Assembly (NCBI RefSeq): GCF_902148845.1
Contig: NW_021941373.1
Location: 1,889,591 to 1,953,590 of the forward strand
Direction: 5' to 3'
DNA: 64,000 nt
Source of the DNA: Salarias fasciatus
Lineage: Eukaryota; Chordata; Actinopteri; Blenniiformes; Blenniidae
Shown here piece after piece: positions 11,675-24,300 of this stretch (positions are counted from its first letter, which is position 1; each line of letters opens with the position of its first letter). A program made the translations under genes and the position numbers. The notes under the pieces were generated by a model. It saw nothing but the letters and a program-made list of their open reading frames with translations, ran no database searches and was not told the DNA's origin.

Positions 11675-12040
11675 TGCTTCCTGCTCATGTTCTGCTGGTT
11701 CTGACAGAAGTGAATCAGCTCAGTATCTATCCGTTCTGTAACTTCATTGACTTCATTCCATAGTGCTCTATTAACACATCTTCAAAATACTTCCCATTGT
11801 TTCTAGTTTGCTCGAATGGCCAGAAATGACTTGTATTGATCTTTAAGTTGTGTTGTAAATACTTTGCTTTGTACGACCATAAACAAACTTGGCCATGTGA
11901 TTTTGTTATTTTGTTGTAATTACTTTGCTCTGTACGTCCATTTCTGTTGATTTAAATTTTTGTTGTGATGTTGTGTTTGACTATGTTTGGCTATGTTGTG
12001 CTGACTGTGATGGGTGGAGAGAGGTGAGCATTCAGAGCTG

Positions 12041-12043
<3 letters not shown>

Positions 12044-12110
<67 letters not shown>
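12044..12110 (+). repeat. (GT)n microsatellite
   Basis: Nearly pure GT run. It lies inside the inverted block but is absent from the paired block. Confidence 0.95.
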
Positions 12111-12950
12111 GCTGTTTTGTTTTTGTTTAATGTCTCTTATTGTTTTTTTATTTTTTATTTGGTTTTGTTTGTTTTGTTCTTATTATTGATGTGTATACAC
12201 TTTATTTTTTCACATGTACATGTAATTTTGCTATCTTTTATTTTGTTTTGCTTCTCTGCTCCTTATGTTGTTATGAATCTGAGGATCCCCTCGAAAACGA
12301 GATCATTTATCTGTAGGGGTTTATCTGCTCTCTGGCTGACAGCTGCTGCTCCAGAGGCAGAGGAAAGCCTGCAGAGGGGGTTGGACAGGAGAGACTGTCT
12401 CTCAGGGGACGGAGACACAGGAGCTGCTGCTTTCTGTCTCTCTGGGATGTGAAGAGTTCCTCACCTGGAAAGGTCTGAGTCAGTGTGACGGTGTCTGCAG
12501 CTCTGAAGGTGTGAACAGGGAACAGAGGAGGGATTTAAAAAGCCTCTTTGAGGAAGAGAGGAATGGGAATGCAGTGAAAACACATCTGTATCATCTGGAG
12601 TCAGACTTCAGAGCTCCGATGATTTCATTTACAGTCAGTTAAACCCTGCAGAGTCACAGCAGAACCACAGAGTAACACACACACCCTCATCACTCAGTCT
12701 GACTGTGTTCATTGATCATTTGGGCTGAAATGGTTCTGATCACAGCCACTGAATCAAGTCTTTTCTGTCCTTCTAACAGTCAGAGAGAAGCCTGCAGCTC
12801 CCTCACAACACTCAGTCAGAGAGCAGTGAAGTGACTCCAGGTTCCTCCTGCAGCGTCACATCGATCACTGAAGACCTGCCTGAGCTCTGATCACTGAGCA
12901 GGAAGTGTGTGAAGGGTGCAGTGTGTCTCTGACTCGTCTCACTGACCAAT

Positions 12951-14420
12951 GTCTTCAAATGTCCAAAAGAAACGACGTCCAGCTTTTCACAGCTGAGAGC
13001 AGAACCAACAAGCAGCAGTAGACAGAAAGAGACATGGTGGCCAGAGAGAATGGAGGAGGAACGGTTTAGAGCCGTTTATCTGAACAAGAGTCTCTGTAGG
13101 AACACATTTTATACAATCTGCTTCCTGAATTAACTCGTGTGTGTCAACCAAGCTGACCTTCTGTCAACATTACTGCAATCAGAACTGGTGGAATTCCTGC
13201 CTCCCATGCAGGAGACCTGGGTTCACTGATTAATGACAGTCCTGTTCAGGGTCCCCTCTGTTCTCTGCAGTCCAAGGCTCACCTCTCAGGGATGAAGAAA
13301 CGTCTCTCACTTCTGAAGAACAAACTTCATTCCAAGAGCCTTTTTTGGTCTCACTAAGAGAAATAACTTCACTTCACCAGAGTGTTTAAATTTTCACAGG
13401 ATTTTTATTCACTCAAAGGATTACAGGTTATAATTCAAAATTGATAAAAAGGCAAAACAGCAAAAAAATGAAGAAATCATAGAGAACTGATTTTGGATTG
13501 GTTCTTACTGTCTCAAACTTCAGACATGTATTATTTGAATATTTGAATATGGTGAATTTACGTGAGCAATTTTTTAGACGTTGCCACTCATAATAATCTG
13601 TTTTTAGTCTAAATTTGGTGTCTGGATGACATCGACCTCGGAGGTCTACTCTCTTCAGATTTCAGAAAACTTTCAAAGATCTTTTCTCTTTCAATTCAGA
13701 AAAAATTGACAGCATATAACCCAAGAGTTCTGGAGGGGGGGCTCTGAGCAAGAGCGAGAGCGCCACCCACCAGAAAACAGGGTCTACTCATATGTTCCGG
13801 TCCCATGGACATGTCCTCTGATGCTGTTTCGTTACCAAGGAGACCAACCACAGCCTCAGTTCTAAAAAAAAAAAAAAAAAAAAAAAGAGGAAGACAAGAG
13901 AAGTGAGAAGAAAAAAAAATGTGCACATGAAATATGCAAGTGAGTTCTTCAGGTCCAGATCAACCACTCAGGATGAAATACAAACTGGTGAGGTTACATA
14001 CGGTTCAACTCCTGCTGAAACCACATCCTGCCTCACCTTGGTGCTGAAAAAGCTAACTTTTTGCAAAAGCTAATAAGTTGGATTACAATCACAAAAATAT
14101 CTCCTCAGTTATATCTTCCTGAGAGGGAGCAGATGATAATATATGATTCAATGAGCACACATGATATGACTTAAAAAATAAATGAAAAAGGAGTACAAAG
14201 GGGAAAAAGGGGAGATTAAAAAGACATCCACTGTGGTCCAGTATTCGGCAAAAGAATGCTCCGCTTATTCACGACAGTCCTCAGAAGGAAAAGGAACCTT
14301 GTTCCACTGTCTGTAGGAACATGATCAGATTCATCATTTCTGGAAAAAGCTCATAAAAACTTCTTGTCTTCACAGCAGGAAGGTTCAGAGGACCGACTTC
14401 ATCCCTCCACTGCACTCCGC
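12951..14420 (-). other. Possible 3' UTR of the SRCR receptor, otherwise unassigned
   Basis: The receptor stop codon is at 14,421-14,423 on the minus strand. The first minus-strand AATAAA downstream that I see is at 13,404-13,409, which would give a UTR of about 1 kb. This is inference from one signal. A tRNA-Gly fragment lies at 13,184-13,225. Confidence 0.35.
13184..13225 (+). tRNA. tRNA-Gly (CCC) fragment
   Basis: The stretch ctggtggaattcctgcctcc and what follows match the part of tRNA-Gly from the D-loop through the anticodon arm (loop CTCCCAT) to the start of the T-arm. Both ends of the tRNA are missing. Relic only. Confidence 0.55.
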
Positions 14421-14459
14421 TCAGCGTCCGCCCGGTCTGCCGGTCTGCCCCCTGCTGGC
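14421..14459 (-). CDS. SRCR receptor exon 10: cytoplasmic tail and stop
   Basis: A 39-nt coding part after the acceptor TGTCTCTGCAG, entered in phase 0. It reads ASRGQTGRPGGR and then TGA. The tail is short, basic and glycine-rich, without ITAM, ITIM or other tyrosine motifs, so signalling would need a partner. The basic residue may pin the membrane segment. Confidence 0.65.
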   Translation of the reverse strand, partial: ASRGQTGRPGGR

Positions 14460-15286
14460 CTGCAGAGACATGACAACACAGGAGTGAGGAGAGTCTGGCT
14501 CCACCCAGAGCTCCAGAGCATCAGCAGAGAGGAGAACAGTACCTTACAGTACAGCCACAGCGCCCCCTGCAGCAGCAGCAGAGACAGCGGCACCACCACC
14601 CATCTGACGATCACAGCTGTTGGATCTGAACACACAGAGAACAATCAGCGTCTGTCTGAGGACTGCTGGGAGTGAGACCATCAGAGTCCTCCATCTGGGC
14701 TCCCTCTTGGTCTGGATCAGGTCTGGGTGGTGCTACAGAGACCAAACCCCTCCAGACATGTCTGTCCCTTCCATCTTCCTCCAGCTCTGCTGGCTGGACT
14801 CCAAGTCTCTCCCAGACCAAAGCAGAGAGTCCTGGACCCCCTCGGGGCCTCCTCCCAGTGGGACCTCCTGCTGGACCTCTAAAGGGGGGAAAACCCACAC
14901 ATGTTCTCTGAAGGGTGGAGTAAAGGAGGAGTCAGCTTCTTCTTACCGAACACAGACAGAGACAGCAGGCGGCTCTCTGAGGAGAAGTTGTGTCCAAAAA
15001 CATGGAGGTGATAAACACAGCTGTAGTTTCCCCGGTGGGCGGGCTCTGCGGCAGGAAACAGGAAGTGTGCAGAGTGATTGACGGCCGGCTGGGTGGAGTT
15101 GTAGGAGGTGTTGGAGGAGGTGAAGGTGAGCTGGAAGGAGCCTCCTGGGTACTGTGGCTGGATGGAGCAGCTGATGGTGAAGGTGGAGCCCCAGATCACC
15201 TGGAGCCCCTGCTGCTGGGCCTCAGAGACCCCGAGCATGGAGGAGGAGGAGGACACGGAGAGGACTGGATGGAGCAGCAGGTCTGG

Positions 15287-15345
<59 letters not shown>

Positions 15346-18300
15346 CATTGACAGAACTTTAACTCTGACTGTGGTGAGTGAGGAACACACCACTGATGAA
15401 CTTACCTGAGCAGGAGAGATTACTGCTGGAGTGATATTCAGAGAAAACTGAACACTTCATGAAATCAGACCCAGACTGAAAGCAGTCATCTCTGATCACC
15501 ACTGTAAGTGTGGAGTTGACTGAACGTGTCCAATCTGCAGACACGGCAGAGCCGCAGTGAAGATGTGAACAAACAACAGCTGCTTTCTCCAAAGACCACT
15601 GAGCGATAATTGCTGGTCTCCAAACTCCAGAACTTCTGATCTGCAGAGCTGTCCAGACTTTACAGCACATACCCTGACACTACCAGAGATATACCATAGA
15701 AGAGCAGTGACGTTGCTATTTTAAGTCAAAAGTAATCTAATTACTGACTTTTCCCAGCGTTACACCGTTACCATTACTGACAATGAAATTCTGTGTTTCT
15801 GTTCCTATAATTCACATTTTCACCTGGTTCTTCCTCGTCCACAGTCCAGTGGAGTATGTTTAGAGAAAGAAGGAACCTGATTGGTCCAAAGTGCGTCACG
15901 TGACATGACAGAGCTACAGCCACAGAGAGCCCTGATCATTCAAAGGCTTTTAAACTCAATGGAAGTTCAGACCTCTACTGACAAATATCCATGTCAGTAG
16001 CTGTGGAAATGCGATCTACAGAGACAAATCAGATTTGATGGTGTCTCAAATTATCACACAACAACATCTGAATCATTTAGATTAATGGAGTTCTTCCTGT
16101 TTGTAGTTTAGTCTGTCAAGTGTCCATTTATTTCATGAAGCAGATGTTCAGTTTTATAATAAATAACTGAACATGCATCTTAAAGTTCCATTCAGAGGGA
16201 TCCAGATTCTGTGAAGGATTTAAACGATTTTATCTTGTAAAAGTAACACAAGAGTGATTTTGCCTGGGAATTAAAAATATCATAACTTAGTTACTTTCTT
16301 GAAGGAGTTACTAGTAACTATAACTACTTTTTAAAACTAACCCTCCCAACACTGATGAAGAGTGGACTCCTGGTCCGGACTGCATTAGAACTGACTGTTC
16401 TTCCTCGTGGCCACCAGGGGGCGCAGCAAACCAAAGCAGCCCAGCAGTGAATGTATGAAGATCAGCTGCTTCCAGCTGATCCAGCTCCTGGACAGTTCAC
16501 CTGTATGGAGCACAGCTCCTCCTTCAGGGACTGCTTCCTGGACGCTTGTCCACACTGACCACAGCAACAACCGCTGCTGGGAGCAACTGAGGCTGAGCAC
16601 AGAGCTCAGCAGGTAATCACATTACTCAGAGTATTGAGTGTTTGTGGAGAGTGAGAGTTGCCAGAACACTGAGTGGATGACACACTGTGTTTGTCCTTGT
16701 CTTTATTTCTGTTTACTGGTCTAAAACTAATGTAAATTACTCTGCTACATAACTTTGTCTTCACTTAGAGGAAGTTACTGACTACATTTTATACAGGTAA
16801 CTTGTAACTGTACCGGATTACATTTTTAATGTAACCCTCCAAACCCTGCTGAACACAGAACAGAACGTCAACCAGGGGAAACAGTAGAACCTCAGATTAA
16901 TCAGGAAAAGCTCAGGGGAAAAATAAAACCTCAGAGGAATCAATAGAACCTCAGAGGAAACAGTAAAAGCTCGAAGTAAACATTCAAAACTGAGAGGAAA
17001 GAGTAGAAACTCATACAAGATGATAGAAACTCAGAGGAATTGATAGAAACTCAGGAAACAGTAGAAACTCAGCTCAGCTCCAGCAGTTGAGGTATTTTCA
17101 TCCTCAGATCTTTGTGGATTTGAGGTTTATTTCTGACAACATGATTTTGTTGGAGACCAATCAGATGATCTCTGGTTTGAGGAACAAACTGAAGCAGCAG
17201 AGAAGCAGCAGGAAATTAATCTGCTGTTAAACCAGGAAGGAAAGATACATTTTTAAAGTCAGCAAAACATACCTGAGCAGGTGAGTTTCAGGGTGAGAGA
17301 GGATCTCCGTGATGCCACACAGCTCCACAGATCAGATCCAGATTGAACACAGTCTGAGTTGATTATCCACATAGATTGAATTGACACATCAGTTGGTTGT
17401 ACAGAAACAGCAGAGCCACAGTTCAGATGTTCACAGATGAGAGCTGCTGTCTTCATGGAGAAGCCAACGCCCACCACAGGTCTCTGTTCACCAAGAACTT
17501 TCAGCTCCGGTCTTCCTGCACAGCGACTGGCTCCTCCCACCAACCTGAACTCATCCCCTGAACCCAGAGCAGAGAGAGAAGAGAGAGAGGATGGAGTGAG
17601 AGTGAAAAGAAGAGCAGTGGAAGCTGCAGCTCCTCTTCTACCTGAGCAGGTGAGTCCAGCAGCTTTACCAGGTGAGCAGCTGCTTCTAGCTGAGCCTGAG
17701 CTTCTACAGTCCAGCAGAGCAGACTCATGGCCTCCACACTGGAACTCTGGGCTCCACCTGGGAGTCTGCACGTCTCCATAGAGCGCCCCCTGCAGGACTG
17801 AAGGAGTCCCGCAGCCCAGCTCCCGACACACCACCTGTGCATCCTGCAGGTCCAGGTCTGCTTCACACACTGAGGACCAGGTCTGGTCAGACGGGTTAGT
17901 CTTCACCTGCAGTCTGCCTGAACAGCGACTGGATCCATTCAGCAGCCGCACCCCGTCTGAACACCAGGGTTGGGGAGGAACGCAGGATATGTGACACAGT
18001 TGCAAAAATAGGATACAAAAGCAGTGTAACTGTAATCCTTTACTGTACATTAAACATTTGTAATCTCATTACAGGTATATCTGTTAAAACCATGGATTAC
18101 TGATCAGGATTACACTGTAAAATCAGATTGAATATTCCAGACATGTGAGCTGTCCAGACTTTACAGCACAAACCATGACACTACCATAGATATATAAAGA
18201 GTAGAGGCCATAGATTAAATGGTAGACCATAGATGTATAAAGAGTAGAGATCATAGATATATATAAAGAGTAGAAGCCATAGATATATAAGGAGTAGAGG

Positions 18301-21300
18301 ACATAGATATATAAAGAGTAGAGGCCATACATATATAAAGTAGAGGCCATAGATATATAAAGAGTACAGGCCAAGGATATATAAAGAGTAGAGATCATAC
18401 ATATATAAAGAGTAGAGGTCATAGATAAATAAAGAGTAGAGGTCATAGATATATAAAGAGTAGAGGCCATAGTAGATGTGGGCCAATATGAACTTTATTC
18501 ACAAAATCTCTAGAAGACATGTGGTTTCATAGGCGAAATGGTCCACTGATTCAGAATACGGCTGGTGTTTTGGCCAAGATATTGTATTTCAGTTGGTTCT
18601 TTGACCATATTTGAAATGATGTGACTAAATTCGCATAAAAAACAGTTTTCTTGAAATAACACAAAAACTAGACAAGTTAGACCTATAGTTACTATGAAAG
18701 CTGAATATAAACCTTTACCTTCTGAACACTTTGAGCCTATTTGGAAGTCTGTAGTACCAGTGGTTCTCAAGATTTGATATATTTTTCTTTTTTGGGGGGG
18801 TCTGACTGATGCCGCCAACAGATGTGTCAAGTATTGGCAAGTGACACAAATATCTTCTTCAGATCATCAGTTGTGACCTTGCACTGGGCCAAACACTGGA
18901 CAGAGCATCTCATAAATGATTCTTTGAACATCTTTCTCCCAGTTCTGATTGGAACCATGGGGAAATCAGAGGGAGTAGCTTCTGAGCTAGTTACAGTGGC
19001 CGAGGCCTTTGATCTGATTGAGACTTTTTTGATGGACATGCCCACAACTACTGATGGAGTATTCTCGGGATCATCTGTTGCAATCTCCATGGATGCATCT
19101 CTGATGGCTTCAGTGTAGCAAGCTCTTTTACGGACCATGTCCTCCTGCCTTTCTACCTTCTACTTTTACTCTGCACCTGGAAAAACTTTCTTCTCGCTCA
19201 TGTTTCCTTTTGTGTTGCTTGGACCAATTCTTTGGTACCGTTTGTGAACAAGTGGCAGTGTACAGGCACAACAATTGTCCTCATAGAAAGCGATGTCTCC
19301 AACTCTCATCACAATATCATGCTCAATTTCTAGATCAGGGGTCGGCAACCCTTGGCACGCGTGCCACACTGGGCACATTTACATGCCACCCATATAATGG
19401 CTTATAAGGCAGAGCGGATGTGTCATGTAGACGTCCAAGTGGATCTGCTTCACTCTGAGCGGATTGTATTTCGGAGCCGATTGTACGAGGTGGTGTAGAC
19501 CGATCGATAACCCGCTCCGTGTCTCATATAAAAGCTGCCTGACAGCGGAGCGAAAAAAACGGGGGATTATTTGTTCCGCATGCGCGCCCCAGTACGTAGT
19601 GACGTGACAACGTGCGCAGTAAACGGGAAACAGGACTGTCAAAAACAAGCAGAAAAACATTTTTTTAATAAAAACCCCGAGAGAAAAAACACTGGAGAGA
19701 AGAAATGGAAGCAAATCGCACTACAGTGAGTTGTTTAAAGAGCTCCATAGCAAAAAACGAGTGATCGCTCCGCCGGTGTTATGGATTAACTGGTTCCCGT
19801 GTTAACGAGTTACGGCGGACTTCTGTGTAAACACATGCTGATAACAGCAGCTGTTAAAGTAAGACTCATAAAATACTTTGAACTTATACATTCACTGTAA
19901 CTGTAGAAAACCGACGTTCGCTCGATCGACTTCAAGTCTCAGTCATCTATTGGTCACAAGTTAACACGGGCACCAGTTAATTCGAAACATGAGCATGCAG
20001 AGCACAAAACACAAAGTTTATGAAAGCACTTTTTGGAGTAACAGAAAAAAATATCTTTAAAGATATGTTTGTATTGTTGTATATTTTTATCTCATTTTAA
20101 ATGGTTACACTGTGATTCTATTACTCTGCCTTGTGACTGCCTTTTGTGCCTTGCAACTGTGTAGGTGAGGGGTCACCATTACTAAACCTTTGATCTCTTT
20201 GTGATAATGTAAATGCCACAGCCCAAGGGACTTTAGGTGTGAACCAGCCAGGATAAGGAGCTGACGCCAGGTCAGAAGCCACAGGAGGTAACCAGGTGTC
20301 AGTCTATTGTACCGGTCGTATGTGGCCTGCTCAGATAAGCTGAACTGTTGTAAAAGGCCCCAAGCTAGCAGGAAGAGACTGTTGTGACTGTATGCAGGAT
20401 CGCAAACCTTAAGCATGATTGTTAACTCCTGGAGACGAGAAGTCCCATGTGCCACCCTTAATTACGCGGAAACCGAGGATAAAGGTGTCGCTCTACCAAC
20501 AATCAGGGCCATTCAGCCTAGGGTTCAGACTGAGATCTATTCTCGCAGGGCTGATGGACCGAGAGCCTCGTATTTTGATTTTATTGCTAGCATGAGACCT
20601 TCTTCGCTGTCTGATCATCCTCAATCAAATAAAAGAATCTGTGCTGAGACTTAGAGGTTTCAAGCATCCTTTTTTCATTTCAAACTCAGTCTCAACAGTA
20701 TCTGCTTTATCTGAAAGGAATACATTTCCAGGTATGTTGGAAATCTTTTTGTATTTTGTGTTAACTTGCGTTTTATTTGACATTGATGAGAAAATTTTAA
20801 ACTGGCACTCCATGACAAAAAGGTTGCCGACCCCTGTTCTAGATGCTTCTGATGGACATCTCTCTTTCCTCTGATGTCATCGTACATCATCAGTCATCAT
20901 ACATGTTATCGGTTGATGGTCGAGGAAACCCATCCAGACACAGGGAGGAACATGCTAACTCCACACAGAGAGGCCCGCACAGTCTGGGGATTGAACCCAT
21001 GACCCTCTTGCTGTGAAGCAAGAGCACTAACCACTTATCCACTGTGCTGCCTGGGCAACTTATCTTTGGGTCAGAAGTTCTAGTATTCAACATTGTTGAC
21101 ATGATTCTGCAAAGAAAGCATATTTGAACAAAGCAGTGTTTCATATCTGAAATGATCAAAACAGAAAAGTTGAACAGTTATAAACATTAAACATACTACT
21201 ATATACATTCCTTAGGCACTGTTGTGTTATGTCTGGAGTCATTTTATTGAGTAGATATGCTTGCAGCGTCTGTTATTTGTCAATCTAAGCACCAAAATCT

Positions 21301-24300
21301 TGACCTTCCCCAAAAACTGGGGTTGGTGCTGCATTACCTTGACTAATATCATATGACCTTGACTTTCAACTCACTTTAACATATAAATGGAATCAGCACT
21401 CCAAAAAACCCAACCAATCAATTTTTAAGTCAAAACTAAATATATTGTTGGATTGCATAATGGACTGGGTATGCGAAAAGGGCCCTTTTTGACAATATCC
21501 TAAACAAATGAAAAGAACCAACCGAAATGCCAAACTGAGACAACTTTACTTGATTGTTTCTGTATCAGGAGAGTATTTGGTCTACAAAACCACATGTCTT
21601 ATGAGGGGGACCCAGATTAGCCCACCCCTAGCCATAGATACATAAGAGTAGAGATCATAGATATATAAAGAGTAGAGGCCATAGATATATAAAGAGTGGA
21701 GGCCATAGATATATAAAGAGAAGATACTATAGCTATATAGCGAGCCGTGATGGGAGTAACTGTTATTTTGTCTTCACTGGTTTGGTTGATTTCTTCAAAC
21801 AGAAATGACCTTTTCAAACCTCTAAGATCATTTGGCAAAACAGTCTGACAGTTCAGCACAACACCAGATTAATGTAGCATTTCCTGTTTGTCACTTTTTG
21901 GGTCAAGTATTCATTTATTTCATTAATCATATGTTTAGTTTTATAATAAATAACTGAACATGCACCTTACAGTTCCAGTAAGTGGGGACCCAGATTCTTT
22001 GACACATTTAAAGGTGCATTAGAGAGTTTAAAACAATAAAAATATTTATTTTCCACCATGAATATGTCACAAATATTCAGTGATGTGTAGAATGTCCCTG
22101 ACATATTCATTGCAAGTACCGCTAACAGCGCTAACTTGTCACTTGAATAGTTGCAGTGCCGGTCCGGCAATTTGTATTTCTTGGGGAGAATTTGAGAAGA
22201 TGTGACGTAATGCGCCTCCCGCTGGCCTGACTTCCTTAGCTTTCGTTTTGTCCGCCATTACTCTGCCAGATGCTTATCGAGCAACAACTGAGCAGTACTG
22301 AAGATGGATCTTCCAGAAAGTAAGAAAATACCGACTTCTGTCACTGCCACAGCTCCAGCACAGACCCACCAGGCAGAAGAACCTTAAAGGCTACTGCAGC
22401 GCTGCTAACAGAGTGAGGAAGGAGGCTGACCAAAAGTTACTTCAGTTGAAGCCATTCTTGTGAATCAATCACCTCTTCTGCATGCCAAGGCTGCTAATGC
22501 AGGTTTTTTCTCCTCTTCCGTGCACGTACATGGACGCAAGCCACAGGCACCAGCGTTTCACTGAGCTGCAGTTACGCCCAAGGCCTGAAGGGGCCGCTGT
22601 TTCGCATGAAACATGCAAACTCCTTAATGCACCTTTAAACACATTTGTTTTCTGAAGTAATGCAAAAGTTATTTTACCAAGTAATTAGTTATTTTCAAAA
22701 TATTATAACTTGGTTACTTTATTGAAGAAGTAACTAGTAACTATAACTACTGGGTTTGAATCTGCCACATCTTCAGTGGTACTACTGGGCGGCTCAAATA
22801 CGAGCCTCAATTTTCTATTTTGACAGGAATCATCTGCCAGCTTGGGTTCTAATGGAAACACATCTCCTAAATATTCCTCCAAACCTTTATATGTATTCGG
22901 CTAATAAACGTAAACTTCTTAAAAACACTAAAAAGCCATTTCTCAGAAGCGCGTTGTCAGTTTGGCATACTTCTCTGGCATATTTGGGAGAGGTTGCTGA
23001 ACTTTCCCAGTTCTCCTCAATCTATGGCAATGATGATTTTGTTCCTGGCAGAGCAGACTTGGGATTTAAAATTTGGGCCACTCAGGGCATCGCAAAGATG
23101 TCAGACTTATATGATGAAAACGAAACCCTTATGTCTTTTGAACACTTGAAAGCAAAATACAATATTCCTATAAAACATTATTTAAATACCTGCAGCTTAG
23201 AAGTTTCATTCTTTCCAGGCAGAAAAACAATCTGACACTCCCAACTTTAACTACTCTTGAAGACTGTGCTTTGAGGGGGTTACACTCTAAAGCAGGAGTC
23301 ACTAACTGGCGGACCGCGGTCCGGATCCGGACCCAGACGCCATCCGTTGGTCCGCGTGACGTAAAAATCGTCATGAATTCCTGTCCGCTAGGGTCCCACG
23401 GAGCGATCCACGGACGTCCGCACAGCAGTCAGATTTTGAGACCGCGTTGCGCGCAGCTCGTGGCGGTGTACGCATGCGCCAGAGCGTTACAGCAAACCAA
23501 ACATGACGGTAAAAGTGAAAGCAGACGGAGCTCCAGCCTGATGGCTCCACTTAAAGACACCGAAAGAGTGAAAAACTGGTGGAAAGAGAGAGAGAGACTC
23601 TGTCTGGAGGGAGGAGAAGGTCTGCAGACAGAAGTGAAAAAGTAACTAATCGCTCCGGCGCCGCCCCCACGATTCAGAAACAGGAAAAAAAAAAGCTAAA
23701 TAAACTTTAATACTTAATGATAATGTACTGACAATGTAAGTGCTTAATTTTCTCTAAATAATCTGTAATAAAGGCGCAGATAAACAGTCTGTAGTGTCGG
23801 AAAAGCTTCGAGGCTGCGTGGATCAGTGTTCCTGCATTGAACGTTGTGCACAGCTGAGCTCAAAATGTAGTCTGGGAGAAATATGGGAGAAAGCGCGTGC
23901 GCATCGGTGGTGCGCGGACACTCCAAAGCAGACACTCCAAAGCGGACACTCCGAAGCGGACGCGGAAACGCGTACATGTGAAGCATGGACCAGCCTATGG
24001 GTTGGGGAGGCGCGGTGCCTGCATGCTGCGTCGGGATCCGTGAGTGGGGTGCTGGATGCCCCCCCCCCCCCCCCCCCCACCCCCCCCACCCCCGCCTTTA
24101 ATTCTGGGCCCCCCCAACCCTGGGCCCGGCACAACAGACCCGTTTGTCCCCCGCTGTCGGCGGGCCTGGAGCCCAGTATGATCAGTCCACCAGAGTCCTG
24201 ACAGTCACTGCCCGCCCAGCAATGTGCAAATGAATGTTCCCTCAGAGTTGCTTGGATTTTGGGGCACCACAAAAAACCATTTAGTGATGGGAGGTTGTCA

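Larger units (their letters stand above)
11240..12950 (+). repeat. Inverted-repeat block, left copy (pairs with 57,430-58,680)
   Basis: Several stretches match the right arm in inverted orientation. These are the tRNA-Ala with its flank (11,240-11,730 with 58,430-58,680), 12,327-12,580 with about 57,700-57,945, and 12,800-12,900 with about 57,430-57,540. Order is conserved, so it is one inverted copy. A hAT MITE (11,367-11,585) and a (GT)n run (12,044-12,110) occur only here. Confidence 0.8.
15649..16852 (+). mobile_element. hAT element (family A) left-truncated copy, host intron copy 1
   Basis: The right end reads ccctccaaaccctg and is followed by CTGAACAC at 16,853, as in the big copy ending at 29,290. 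The left terminus CAGGGTTGGGG is missing; the element starts inside its left arm, fused to SRCR exon 7. It holds a nested hAT of another family (15,705-16,354) and the CTCF-like motif at 16,408. It has none of the later insertions seen in the 17,965-29,290 copy. Confidence 0.75.
18473..21630. mobile_element. Unclassified ~3.2-kb DNA element inserted in the minisatellite
   Basis: The ends are imperfect inverted repeats: TAGATGTGGGCCAATATG on the left, and on the right, reversed, TAGGGGTGGGCTAATCTGG. Each is followed inward by a shared agacatgtggttt. A GCCATAG repeat flanks both sides, but that motif is also part of the minisatellite target. It contains a hAT (19,336-20,836), a SINE (20,912-21,050) and a minus-strand coding remnant (18,827-19,335). 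hAT membership is a guess from the TAGGGGTGGGC-like end. Confidence 0.5.

Noticed and set aside
14620-15409. Plus-strand frames over the Ig exon
   Set aside because: Antisense shadows of the receptor's Ig and neighbouring exons and of the CA run; no family resemblance.
17437-17781. Plus-strand frame of 114 residues, repeated at 29,880-30,227
   Set aside because: Antisense of SRCR exons. Conserved only because the sense strand is duplicated.
18123-18486. Minus-strand frames of LYISM-type repeats
   Set aside because: A 24-bp minisatellite always gives such frames.
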